From assembly GCF_003990185.1 (NCBI RefSeq), contig NZ_RZHF01000028.1, forward strand, positions 62,134 to 126,133: 64,000 bases of DNA, read 5' to 3'. A model generated the notes under the pieces. It had not been told where the DNA came from. It made no database searches and saw only the letters and a list, made by a program, of their open reading frames with translations. The position numbers and the translations under genes were made by a program. Positions 37,763 to 46,271 of this stretch are shown one piece after another (positions within the stretch are counted from its first letter, which is position 1; the number at the start of each line of letters is the position of its first letter). The stretch is from Vreelandella nanhaiensis. GTDB lineage: Bacteria > Pseudomonadota > Gammaproteobacteria > Pseudomonadales > Halomonadaceae.

Positions 37763-38935
37763 TTATTTACTAACCCACGCCTCGCTCACGCGAATGTACT
37801 TGATACGCTGACGGAAATAGGTGAAGGCAATATGCAGATCGCCCTCCTGCCCCTGGATGATCGTGGGGTAGGAGTATTCGCGGTTTCTTTTTTCGACGGA
37901 GTTGTTGGTCATGCAGTAGCCATCGCCAATTTCAAGATCTCGGCGAATAGGCCAAGTGCGACCGCCGTCGGTTGAAATTGCCAGCGTCATTGGCGCGCGC
38001 GGCGCGCCCCAGAAGGCTGACTTATCGCCTTTGCCTGCCTGATCTACCAGTTCACCGTGATCTTCGGAATCTTCTATATCGTCGTAGAGCGACGTGCGCC
38101 GCTCGGCGTTTGGATCAGCCTGGCGGTGATTATAGACCAGCGCTAAATGGCCGTTCTTAAGGCAGGTAAACTGAATGGAGGAGTTGTTGTTGGGGAGTTC
38201 AGTTACCTCCGGTGCACTCCAGCTCACCGCATCTTGCGAACGGCTTACGTAGATCGCATCCGCCCAGCGGCTGCGATAAAGCGCGATGAACGAGCCATCC
38301 TTAAGTGGCTGAATATTCATGTGTACGCAGCCAACGCTTTCGGGAACATCGTGCTGATGCCAGGTTTGGCCCATGTCCTTGGAAACCATCACGGCACTGA
38401 TGTCGTCGTTACCTGTCCAGCGTTCGCCCTCGGCCACACGGCATAGAAACACCGGTAGTACCCAACTGCCATCCTGGGTAAACACTGGCGGCTGACGAAT
38501 GAATATCCCCGGTGTTTCAAACAGCGCTTCGGTATCGCTCCATTCTCTTCCGCCGTCGTAGGAGACGCGGCGGCGCACGACGGCGGTGTTTTGATGCCCG
38601 GAGAATTGGGCGGTGTAAATCAGCCAGAGAGCGCCGTCGGGCGCGGTGAAGAGCACCGGATTCTGTTCGGAGCGGGTAGCGTCATCAGAGAGCTTGACGG
38701 GTTCGGACCACTGCGTCTCGCCCTTGACTAGCCTCGCCACGTAGATGGAGATATCCGGGACGCCCTCCTGGGTGCCGCCAAACCAGGCGCACAGCAGATC
38801 GCCATTATCGAGCTCATGTAGGAACGAGGCGTGATTCTGTAGGCAGGGAGTGGGTAAGTAAGCTTCCAGCCGACCGCTGTCAATCGCAGCGGTGTGCAGT
38901 TGACCGGCCGGGGACTGAGAAGTGAGTTCGCTCAT
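37763..38935 (-). CDS. BNR-repeat sialidase-fold protein, cytoplasmic
   Basis: 390 residues predicted to form a six-bladed beta-propeller of the BNR/sialidase superfamily. Asp-box motifs are visible as SYDGGREWSD, SKDMGQTWHQ and STDGGRTWPI. Typical sialidase catalytic features are partly matched (an early Arg region, NPVLFTAPDG, HMNIQPLKDGS, and YSYPTIIQ near the end). There is no signal peptide, so it should act on an imported substrate. It is the last gene of the TTT transporter operon. True sialidase activity is doubtful because no sialic acid pathway is present. Confidence 0.7.
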   Translation of the reverse strand: MSELTSQSPAGQLHTAAIDSGRLEAYLPTPCLQNHASFLHELDNGDLLCAWFGGTQEGVPDISIYVARLVKGETQWSEPVKLSDDATRSEQNPVLFTAPDGALWLIYTAQFSGHQNTAVVRRRVSYDGGREWSDTEALFETPGIFIRQPPVFTQDGSWVLPVFLCRVAEGERWTGNDDISAVMVSKDMGQTWHQHDVPESVGCVHMNIQPLKDGSFIALYRSRWADAIYVSRSQDAVSWSAPEVTELPNNNSSIQFTCLKNGHLALVYNHRQADPNAERRTSLYDDIEDSEDHGELVDQAGKGDKSAFWGAPRAPMTLAISTDGGRTWPIRRDLEIGDGYCMTNNSVEKRNREYSYPTIIQGQEGDLHIAFTYFRQRIKYIRVSEAWVSK

Positions 38936-38957
38936 GGGGCGTCCTTAAAATCGTTAT

Positions 38958-40463
38958 TTAGGAGGGCTGGTTGCGGTAGTGCGGGCGACGTCTGATACGA
39001 CGGAACACGTAGCGCAGTAGCGGTAAATAAAGGGGCAATAATGCAATGGCCCAGATAACGGCGCTGATCGGCGTGATGAAGTCGATGTAATTGCCGCGAG
39101 TGATTAAAAGCCCGCGGGCAATTTCGCTTTCGATGATCGGGCCAAGCGTCATGCCGATGACGATGGGCGCACGGGGAATGCCAGCCTTTGCCATGTAGTA
39201 GCCAAAAACACCGACGCCAAGCATGACCAGGATATCCCAGGGGTTATTGCGCAGTGCGTAAGCGCCGATGATGCATATCAATAAAATGATCGGAAGGAGA
39301 ATGCTCTCTTTCACTTGAAGCGCGCGCGCGAACAATTTGGCGCCAGGCAGGCCGATCAGTAACACGATGAAATTGACGATCACGGTGGTCGCGAAGAACT
39401 GATACACCAGCGGCGCGTGGTCACGCATCAATAGGGGGCCCGGCTGCAGGCCGTGAATCATGAAGCTGCCAATAATCACCGCCGTAACTGCCCCGCCTGG
39501 CAAGCCAAGAGTCAAAAGAGGAATCAGCGCACCTACGCCCGAGGCGCTGTTGGCCGCCTCGGAGCAGGCAATACCTTCCGGTTCGCCCGAGCCAAAGCGC
39601 TCGCGGCGTTTAGAAAGGTTGCGCCCCTGGCTGTAGGAGATAAGTGAGGCCACATCGGCGCCAGCGCCCGGCACCGCTCCCACGATGGTGCCTATGCCAG
39701 TAGAGCGTAGTTGTGCGGGGAGCAGTCGTCTCAGCAACGACCAGGAAGGCACGACCTTGGATACTTGAACGATAGGCTGGCTGCGATGGGAAATGCGCTC
39801 GAATCGCTGCATGATTTCCGGAATTGCGAATAAACCGATAATGACCGCAATGAACGGAATGCCGCCCATCAGATAGGGAATATCCAGCGTAAAGCGGGGC
39901 TGACCGTTGATTTCATCAAGCCCGACGGTGGCTAAGAAAAGCCCGAGGAGGCAGGCGATAGCCCCCTTTAAGAACGACCCGCCGGAGAGGGAGGCAACGG
40001 CCATCAGTGCCAGTACCGCAATGGCGCAGTACTCGCGGGGACCCAATGAGAGCGCGAACTGTGAAATCGGGTAGGCGAGCACGATCAGGATCAGTGAGGC
40101 GAGCACGCCGCCGATGAACGACGAAATCGTGCTGATACCAAGCGCGAGCCCCGCCTTGCCTTTGCGCCCCATCGGATAGCCGTCGAACACCGTGGTGACC
40201 GCCATCGCCGAGCCAGGAATGCCGATCACCGTGGCGGGAATCGAACCACCGAAGACAGCGCCGATATAGATGCCCAGCAGACAGCTGATGCCGGTAAAAG
40301 GGTCAAACACAAACGTCAGCGGGCTGGCAATCGCCACTCCAAGCGATGGAGAGATACCTGGCATTGCGCCCACCACGATACCAATGGCGACCGCGCCTAC
40401 CAGTAGCAGTAGAAGGAGTGGATCCAGAAGGGATGCAAACCCTTGTATCAACAGCTCAAACAT
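38958..40463 (-). CDS. Tripartite tricarboxylate transporter large permease (TctA family)
   Basis: 501 residues with about 12 membrane segments. The two repeated family motifs are present: GAMPGISPSLGVAIASPL near residue 33 and GTIVGAVPGAGADVASLISY near 257. GIPGSAMAVTTVFDG and the second-half TLGLPGGAVTAVIIG are also typical. This is the ion-coupled translocating subunit of a TTT transporter, working with the TctB-like and TctC-like neighbours. The substrate is probably a sugar acid or other carboxylate, judged from the adjacent catabolic genes. Confidence 0.9.
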   Translation of the reverse strand: MFELLIQGFASLLDPLLLLLLVGAVAIGIVVGAMPGISPSLGVAIASPLTFVFDPFTGISCLLGIYIGAVFGGSIPATVIGIPGSAMAVTTVFDGYPMGRKGKAGLALGISTISSFIGGVLASLILIVLAYPISQFALSLGPREYCAIAVLALMAVASLSGGSFLKGAIACLLGLFLATVGLDEINGQPRFTLDIPYLMGGIPFIAVIIGLFAIPEIMQRFERISHRSQPIVQVSKVVPSWSLLRRLLPAQLRSTGIGTIVGAVPGAGADVASLISYSQGRNLSKRRERFGSGEPEGIACSEAANSASGVGALIPLLTLGLPGGAVTAVIIGSFMIHGLQPGPLLMRDHAPLVYQFFATTVIVNFIVLLIGLPGAKLFARALQVKESILLPIILLICIIGAYALRNNPWDILVMLGVGVFGYYMAKAGIPRAPIVIGMTLGPIIESEIARGLLITRGNYIDFITPISAVIWAIALLPLYLPLLRYVFRRIRRRPHYRNQPS

Positions 40464-40473
40464 ACCGGGCTCC

Positions 40474-41730
40474 TTACCAGATCGATCCTAAGGGGAGGGG
40501 GATACTGAACACGTGATAAAAAACCATATAGGTGCTCACGGCGATCACGACGTTGATCATGCCAATCTTGATAAGCCCCATAAGGCTTAGTTCGGCGCGC
40601 AGCAGTGCCATGATCAGGGATGTGACCAGAATAGAAGTGGCAATAAAGCCCACAATATTCATAAGAAGCGGGAAGAGCGCAATCGCCAGTAAAGTGATGG
40701 GAATGGCATATGCGCGTCCGCGGGCAGGCTGGGCCTTCACTGCGGTGCCTTGAGTACCCTGTGTGGCCAGTGCGCTTAGAAGCGTCTGCGCTTGGTCTGC
40801 ACTGGTGGAGTGCCAGGGCACCTGCACATGTTGAAGCTGCGCGGTAAAGACCGGCGTGTTAACGGCATCCTTCAGACGCTTGGCGTTTTGCTGACGAATG
40901 TCGCTTGCTTGATGACCGGATACGAAGAGGGCAGCCCAGTCGCCGTAGATTAGCCCACTTTTTTCAGGCGCCTTGCCATCGAAAGTTTCCAGGATCGTGA
41001 GTTCATTCGCCTGTAAGGACTCTTCAAACTCGGAGCGGGCAGCTAGAACAGCGTCTATCTTGCCTTCAGCCAGCGCGCTGCGTAACGCCTTGATATCCAT
41101 TGGCCACCACTGCCCATTCGAGCGTTGACGCAGCTTTTCCAAGAATACAGTGTCTTCAAGTAGACTATCGTAGCCAATCTTGAGTTGGCTAAGCGTATCG
41201 ACTGAAATATTCGTGCCGACGCGCGCGGCCAAAACAAAGGCATCAAAGTAGAGCAGGCTTAGCGGTATAAAGCCTTTCAGGTGCTCTTGCGCAGCCAGTT
41301 CCGCATTGACCTGGGTCGCCCGGGAGGAGGAGGCGAGAAGCGAGGTGTCGGGATGGCTTCGCTTGATAACACTCAAAGCAGAAAAGCTGCCAAGCCCCGT
41401 GTGGCTCGAGAGGGCAAGCCGTGTGCCAGTCTGGGTGTTGAGTGCCTCTGTGAGAGCCTTGAAGGTAGTATCGTCTTCAGAACCCTCTGGAAAATTAGTA
41501 AAAATCTTATGGTTCTGGTTGATCAAGAATCGGATAAGTGCAACGAGCGTGCAGCCGATCAGGCCAAGCAGCACGATGGTGGGAATAAACCCAGGGCCGA
41601 TCGTGCGACGCATCTCGAATGGCATGCCCAGGGCCTGGGTAAGAAAATAGCTCCCCGCTAACAGCAGCAGGAGTAGCGTCCAAAACTCTATGGTTTTCAG
41701 CCGGTATTTAAGGGTCTGATACGTCATCAA
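40474..41730 (-). CDS. TctB-like small permease with an inserted binding-protein-like domain
   Basis: 418 residues, over twice the usual 150-180 of TctB. The ends are TctB-like: membrane helices at about 15-33 and 49-71 (with RRTIGPGFIPTIV) and at 341-378 and 388-408 (with NIVGFIATSILV and a PLPLG-type end). Between them lie about 265 hydrophilic residues. This insert resembles a TctC/Bug receptor: LKGFIPLSLLYFDAFVLAAR recalls the receptor motif around FTPISLL, and LRSALAEGKIDAVLAARSEF recalls the segment lining its ligand site. The gene keeps its place between tctA and tctC, and a separate full-length TctC is encoded upstream. Confidence 0.75.
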   Translation of the reverse strand: MMTYQTLKYRLKTIEFWTLLLLLLAGSYFLTQALGMPFEMRRTIGPGFIPTIVLLGLIGCTLVALIRFLINQNHKIFTNFPEGSEDDTTFKALTEALNTQTGTRLALSSHTGLGSFSALSVIKRSHPDTSLLASSSRATQVNAELAAQEHLKGFIPLSLLYFDAFVLAARVGTNISVDTLSQLKIGYDSLLEDTVFLEKLRQRSNGQWWPMDIKALRSALAEGKIDAVLAARSEFEESLQANELTILETFDGKAPEKSGLIYGDWAALFVSGHQASDIRQQNAKRLKDAVNTPVFTAQLQHVQVPWHSTSADQAQTLLSALATQGTQGTAVKAQPARGRAYAIPITLLAIALFPLLMNIVGFIATSILVTSLIMALLRAELSLMGLIKIGMINVVIAVSTYMVFYHVFSIPLPLGSIW

Positions 41731-41798
41731 AGCGCTATCCCTACAAAGCGCTGGAGCATTCAGGTCGCTCCTGAATGCTCCAGCTCATATAAAGTGGT

Positions 41799-42740
41799 TT
41801 ACTGCTCCAGAAGATTGGCAGCGGTGGCGAACGCTTCGTTTTGGCGCGTTAGCCACTCTTTGAAATCGTCGCCAGTGCGCAATTGAACGTTAAAGCCAAT
41901 ACGGTTCATGCGCTCGATAAACTCGTCTTCCTGGGCGATTTCAGTGCACGCATTGATTAGGTAATCCTCTACATCCTCTGGGATATCGGCGGGTGCGCCA
42001 ATAGCACGGAATAAGCCAATATCTAGTGGGTAGCCTGCTTCAGCTGAAGTAGGCACGTCTGGCAGACTTTTAGAGCGTTCTTCACTAAAGAAGGCAAGCA
42101 TCCGTAGCTGGTCGGCTTGCACTTGAGAGTAGGCTTCGGCATCTGAAACAACGGCGCCATCCACATGCCCGCCAATAACAGCGGTAATGGAATCACCTGA
42201 ACCGGAGTAGGGAATGAGTGTTGGGTCAGTATCAGTGACGTTACCGGCCGAAAGTGCAATCAGCTCACCAATGGAGGTATAGCCTAGCGCAAGACGGTCA
42301 GGATCTTCTTGGGCAATGGAAACCCAGTCCCCGAGGGTTTCAATGTCGCTGCTGGCATTGACGGCGATACCGACTGGTTCTGCCGAGAGCAGACAAATTG
42401 GCGTAAAGTCCTCCACGCTAGCCGGAAAACCGTTGATTATATGAGGGTTGCCGACAAGTGAGCTGTTGATCATGGCAATGGTGTAGCCATCGGGCCGTGC
42501 CGATGAAGCCGCGTGGAACCCTACTGCACCACTACCGCCTGTACGGTTGACCGGCAGGACATCCACGCCTGAGTATTCGGCCAGCGATTGAGAGAATGCG
42601 CGACCAACTAGATCATTACCACCTCCTTGCCCAAAAGGAATGATTAGTTCGATCGACCGTTCGGGATAATCGGCTAGAGCCGCTAGAGGGAAAAGAAAGG
42701 AAGAGGCGAGAAGTGCTCCAAGTGATTTACGTACCGTCAT
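41799..42740 (-). CDS. Tripartite tricarboxylate transporter substrate-binding protein (TctC/Bug family)
   Basis: 313 residues starting at MTVRKSLGALL, where GGAGATCGAT precedes the ATG; a longer frame upstream lacks support. A Sec signal peptide ends near LAALA/DYPER. The mature protein shows the Bug-family pattern: IELIIPFGQGGGNDLVGRAF, NRTGGSGAVGFHAA, PDGYTIAM and DFTPICLL, then GDSITAVIGGHVDGAV. It should deliver a carboxylate ligand to the TctAB permease from the periplasm. It is first in the leftward operon and divergent from the dapA-like gene. Confidence 0.9.
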   Translation of the reverse strand: MTVRKSLGALLASSFLFPLAALADYPERSIELIIPFGQGGGNDLVGRAFSQSLAEYSGVDVLPVNRTGGSGAVGFHAASSARPDGYTIAMINSSLVGNPHIINGFPASVEDFTPICLLSAEPVGIAVNASSDIETLGDWVSIAQEDPDRLALGYTSIGELIALSAGNVTDTDPTLIPYSGSGDSITAVIGGHVDGAVVSDAEAYSQVQADQLRMLAFFSEERSKSLPDVPTSAEAGYPLDIGLFRAIGAPADIPEDVEDYLINACTEIAQEDEFIERMNRIGFNVQLRTGDDFKEWLTRQNEAFATAANLLEQ

Positions 42741-43052
42741 ATCGATCTCCGTTTTTATTGTGCCGCGCATGGTGTGTAAGGGGGAGAACATAAGGAGCTG
42801 CTGCGAATCTGGACTTCCTTCTGCCCTAACCCTCTTCAACGCTATAAAATGATCGCAACGATCAATTTATGCATTTAAACTTTTGGTGTATATACCAAAG
42901 TTAAATCTATAATTTATATAATAATATCAATTATTTGTTTTAATTTTTATTATTTCTATCAATTATATTGGCTTGGTTTGCTTGCGATAATTTTTTGAAT
43001 CAATCATTTTTATGATCGATTTGATCGCAACCGTGCTAAGGAAATTGAGTCC
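42741..43052. promoter_or_regulatory. Divergent AT-rich control region of the sugar-acid operons
   Basis: This 312-bp gap separates the transporter operon from the catabolic operon. It holds the palindrome TGATCGCAACGATCA (42850-42864), and TGATCG recurs at 43013-43018 and 43022-43027; TGATCGCAAC is exact at 42850 and 43022. A second palindrome, TTTGGT-N6-ACCAAA (42882-42899), resembles GntR-type sites. The stretch 42865-43012 is strongly AT-rich. The TGATCG sites are candidates for the DeoR regulator encoded at 47196. Confidence 0.5.
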
Positions 43053-43928
43053 ATGACGATATTTAAAGGCATTATCCCCGCCTTGATTACTCCAATGAAC
43101 GACCGGCAGGCAGTAGACGAGGCCGCGCTGCGTACGTTGGTAGATACCTTGATCGAGAAGGGCGTTCATGGGCTTTTTGCGCTGGGCACCAACGGCGAAT
43201 TCTTTGCGTTAAGCGATGATGAAAAATTAAAGGTCGCGCAAATTGTCGTTGATCAGGCCCAGGGTAGAGTGCCGGTCATCGCAGGTACCGGTGCATTTAC
43301 CACCCAGGGCGTGCTCGACATGAACGCCAAGATGGAGCAGGTTGGCGTGGATGCCTGTTCGATCATCACCCCTTACTTCAACGCGGTCTCCCAGCGCGAA
43401 CTCGTGGTTCACTACACGGCGATTGCCGAGCAGGCGCCGCTGCCCTTCATGCTCTACAACATTCCAGCCAAAACCGGCGGCACGATCACCGTGGATACTG
43501 TCGCTGAGCTCTCGCATCTACCTATGGTGCAAGGCATCAAAGACAGTGGCGGCGATTTTGATCGGTTAACACATTTAATTGGCTTGAAGCGTGACGACTT
43601 TGCCGTCTTCACCGGTACCGATTCACTCATTCTCTGGGGGCTTTTGGCCGGTGCTGATGGCGCAGTGGCAGCTACTACTAACGCAGTACCCGATGTGGTG
43701 ATGACCATTTATAACGCCTTTCAAGCAGGTGATATGGAAACGGCTCGTGAAGCCCAAGAAAAACTTCGCATACTACGCACCGCCTTTGGTATGGCCACCA
43801 TGCCGGTAGTATTGAAAGCGGCAACTGAGTTGATGGGCATGCACGCCGGCCCCGCCCGTGCTCCTGCGCTACCGCTAAATGAACAGCAGCGCCAGCAGCT
43901 AGATGAATTGATGCAGGTTTATCGCTAA
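43053..43928 (+). CDS. Dihydrodipicolinate synthase/N-acetylneuraminate lyase-family aldolase
   Basis: 291 residues, a class I aldolase barrel. GTNGEFFALSDDEK is the GxxGE/GTTGE-type pyruvate-binding loop, the catalytic Tyr is in MLYNIPAKTGG and the Schiff-base Lys in VQGIKDSGGD. Family members join or cleave pyruvate and an aldehyde. As the first gene of a sugar-acid operon it probably cleaves or dehydrates a 2-keto-3-deoxy acid rather than making lysine precursors. AAGGAA precedes the ATG. It shares one base with the next gene (TAATG). Confidence 0.85.
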   Translation: MTIFKGIIPALITPMNDRQAVDEAALRTLVDTLIEKGVHGLFALGTNGEFFALSDDEKLKVAQIVVDQAQGRVPVIAGTGAFTTQGVLDMNAKMEQVGVDACSIITPYFNAVSQRELVVHYTAIAEQAPLPFMLYNIPAKTGGTITVDTVAELSHLPMVQGIKDSGGDFDRLTHLIGLKRDDFAVFTGTDSLILWGLLAGADGAVAATTNAVPDVVMTIYNAFQAGDMETAREAQEKLRILRTAFGMATMPVVLKAATELMGMHAGPARAPALPLNEQQRQQLDELMQVYR

Positions 43929-45190
43929 TGGCTGGGGGGACGTCAAAGTCTTCAGTCGGTATGGCGCAACTTATCATCTTGGCCGATGACCTATCGGGGG
44001 CTGCTGACTGCGCAGTGAGCTACGCCAAGAGCGGTTTAACCACTGCTATTGAGCTCACCCTGCAAAGCAACACAGATGCGCAGGTGGTGGTTTTCGATAC
44101 TGATTCTCGGCATTTGGTTGCTGCCGAGGCCGCAGCCTTGAATGTGGCTGCATGGCGCGCGGTACATAGTTCTCATCTTCGCCTTTATAAAAAGATCGAC
44201 TCGACACTTCGCGGCAATTGGGCGCAGGAAGTCGCTGCGCTGATATGTGACGCGGGAATGGCGGTGATAGCGCCGGCTATGCCCGAGATGAAGCGCTTTA
44301 CCCGAGACGCTCGACAATACATCGACCAAACCCCCGTCGAACAGACGCCTGTGTGGAGCAATGAGGGTCGCCGCGGCAAGGCTTCACTGAACGATATGCT
44401 AGTTGAGGCAGGTGTTGAGGTGGCCCACGTGCCCTTGGCAACACTTCGTCAGTCATCACCGGAAGTGCTTGGCTGTTTGCTTTTGGAGCACAGGCAAAAT
44501 CAAGTGGGGGCGGTGGTATGCGACGCCGAAAGTGATGCGGATCTTGAACGCCTCGCCCAGGCAACATACCACCTCGACGCCGTCTTCTGGGTAGGCTCTG
44601 CAGGGTTTGCTAAGGCGCTTTGCCCCTATCTTCGCCGTGGGGCGAGTACGGCTTCGCTGCCGCCCATCACGGTAGAAGGGCCGGTATTGATGGTGGTGGG
44701 TAGCATGTCGCCTATTTCACACCGCCAGATCGATCACCTGCTAACGCAGTGCGATGAAGAACTTGCACATTTCCAAGTGGATATTGCCGAGCTCTTGGCT
44801 GCCCATGAAGCGCCTTCTTCGCTGAAAAGGGCGCAGCACGCGCTTGAGGAAGGCCATGACGTACTCGTCACTCTGGCTCAGCAAACCCCGGACCCTTCCA
44901 TTAATGGCTATGCGCTATCGCAGTGTCTGGCAAGCCACTTGGGGGGGCATCTGGGCCTGCTTGGTGCGTTGGTGGCGACGGGAGGCGAGACGGCCAAGGC
45001 GCTACTCAGTGCGGCCGGTATAGATTATTTGCGTCTTATGGACGAGCTTGAACCGGGGGTGGCGCTCTCGGTTAACGACCAAGGTATGCCGGTAGTGACC
45101 AAGGCCGGGGCCTTTGGTAACGAGAGTACGCTTTATCAGACTTGGCGCACGCTGGCCGGTATGCGCACATCCCGTTCATGTCGTTGTTGA
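43928..45190 (+). CDS. Four-carbon acid sugar kinase family protein (DUF1537; DtnK/OtnK type)
   Basis: 420 residues. The N-terminal domain opens IILADDLSGAADCAVSYAKSG, the acid-sugar-binding motif (DDLTGA-type), with DSTLRGNW nearby. The C-terminal nucleotide-binding domain has VVGSMSPISHRQ and the glycine-rich VATGGETAKALL. Proven DUF1537 kinases phosphorylate D-threonate, L-threonate/erythronate derivatives or related acids. The following PdxA2-type gene favours a 4-phospho-threonate or -erythronate product. ATG 43961 is a possible internal start. Confidence 0.88.
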   Translation: MAGGTSKSSVGMAQLIILADDLSGAADCAVSYAKSGLTTAIELTLQSNTDAQVVVFDTDSRHLVAAEAAALNVAAWRAVHSSHLRLYKKIDSTLRGNWAQEVAALICDAGMAVIAPAMPEMKRFTRDARQYIDQTPVEQTPVWSNEGRRGKASLNDMLVEAGVEVAHVPLATLRQSSPEVLGCLLLEHRQNQVGAVVCDAESDADLERLAQATYHLDAVFWVGSAGFAKALCPYLRRGASTASLPPITVEGPVLMVVGSMSPISHRQIDHLLTQCDEELAHFQVDIAELLAAHEAPSSLKRAQHALEEGHDVLVTLAQQTPDPSINGYALSQCLASHLGGHLGLLGALVATGGETAKALLSAAGIDYLRLMDELEPGVALSVNDQGMPVVTKAGAFGNESTLYQTWRTLAGMRTSRSCRC

Positions 45191-45236
45191 GCCTTGCCTG
45201 GCTCTTCAGCCTACTTACTTCGGAGTAACAACACCA

Positions 45237-46271
45237 ATGAGCTATCTTCCAGTTGTAGGTATCACCATGGGGGATGCCGCCGGCATCGGCCCTGAAGTCA
45301 TCATGAAGGCGCTTGCTCACCAAAGTGTATACAGCACCTGTCGACCGCTGGTCATCGGCGATGCGAACCGGTTGAAGAAGGCGGGTCAAATCGTCGATAG
45401 CCAATTAACGCTGAACGTAATCGAGAAGGTCAGCGCGGCGAAATTCACGCCGGGTACACTGGACTGCATCGACCTTGGGCTGATTCCAGATGACTTGCCG
45501 TATGGCCAGGTCTCGCCGGTTGCCGGTGACGCGGCCTACCAATTCATCGCGCGCACCGTCGAACTGACCCATAAGGGCGAGCTTGATGCCATCTGCACGG
45601 CGCCGCTGAACAAAGAGGCACTACACGCCGGGGGGCATATTTTTCCGGGGCACACAGAAATGCTGGCGCACCTGACCGGTATCGATGAGGTTTCGATGAT
45701 GCTGGTGGCGCCAAATCTTCGTGTTATTCATGTCACCACCCATATCGGGATTCTGGACGCCATCCACCGTATCGAGCCGGGACTGGTCAAGCGCACCATC
45801 GAGCGTGCCCACGAAACGCTTATACGCGCAGGTATCGACAACCCGCGCATCGGTGTCTGCGGCATCAACCCTCACGCTGGCGAGAACGGGCTGTTCGGCT
45901 ACGGTGAAGAAGAAGAAAAGATCGTTCCCGCCATCAATGAGCTCACCTCGCGGGGCTGGGACGTTCAAGGCCCGCTTCCTGCCGATACGCTCTTCTTCCG
46001 CGCTGGCCGGGGCGATTTTGACGTGGTGGTGGCGATGTACCACGACCAGGGACACGGCCCAGTCAAGGTGATGGGACTTGAGGAGGGGGTGAACGTGACC
46101 GTGGGGCTGCCGGTTATTCGTACCTCGGTGGACCATGGCACGGCATTCGATATCGCTGGCACGGGGGTGGCCGACGAGCGCAGCCTGCTTGAAGCGCTCA
46201 AGCAGGCCGTTGACCTCGCCAACCGTCGTGAAATGCCCGCTACATCAAGCACAATCAAGGAGAACATATAA
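45237..46271 (+). CDS. PdxA2-type 4-phospho-D-threonate (or -erythronate) 3-dehydrogenase
   Basis: 344 residues starting at MSYLPVVGITMGDAAGIGPE, after CGGAG; a longer frame upstream overlaps the kinase gene and is not needed. The PdxA-family metal and substrate residues are visible in FPGHTEMLAHL, AMYHDQGHGPVKV and TSVDHGTAFDIAGTG. PdxA2 enzymes next to DUF1537 kinases oxidise and decarboxylate 4-phospho-D-threonate or -erythronate to dihydroxyacetone phosphate. A vitamin B6 role is unlikely in this operon. The next gene starts in its stop codon. Confidence 0.87.
   Translation: MSYLPVVGITMGDAAGIGPEVIMKALAHQSVYSTCRPLVIGDANRLKKAGQIVDSQLTLNVIEKVSAAKFTPGTLDCIDLGLIPDDLPYGQVSPVAGDAAYQFIARTVELTHKGELDAICTAPLNKEALHAGGHIFPGHTEMLAHLTGIDEVSMMLVAPNLRVIHVTTHIGILDAIHRIEPGLVKRTIERAHETLIRAGIDNPRIGVCGINPHAGENGLFGYGEEEEKIVPAINELTSRGWDVQGPLPADTLFFRAGRGDFDVVVAMYHDQGHGPVKVMGLEEGVNVTVGLPVIRTSVDHGTAFDIAGTGVADERSLLEALKQAVDLANRREMPATSSTIKENI

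Noticed and set aside
43053..43928. Sialic acid lyase (nanA) paired with the BNR sialidase-fold protein
   Set aside because: No other sialic acid genes are present, and the operon's kinase, PdxA2 and beta-hydroxyacid dehydrogenase point to sugar-acid catabolism.
45237..46271. PdxA of vitamin B6 synthesis
   Set aside because: It follows a DUF1537 kinase and is regulated within a DeoR-controlled catabolic operon, which is the PdxA2 context.
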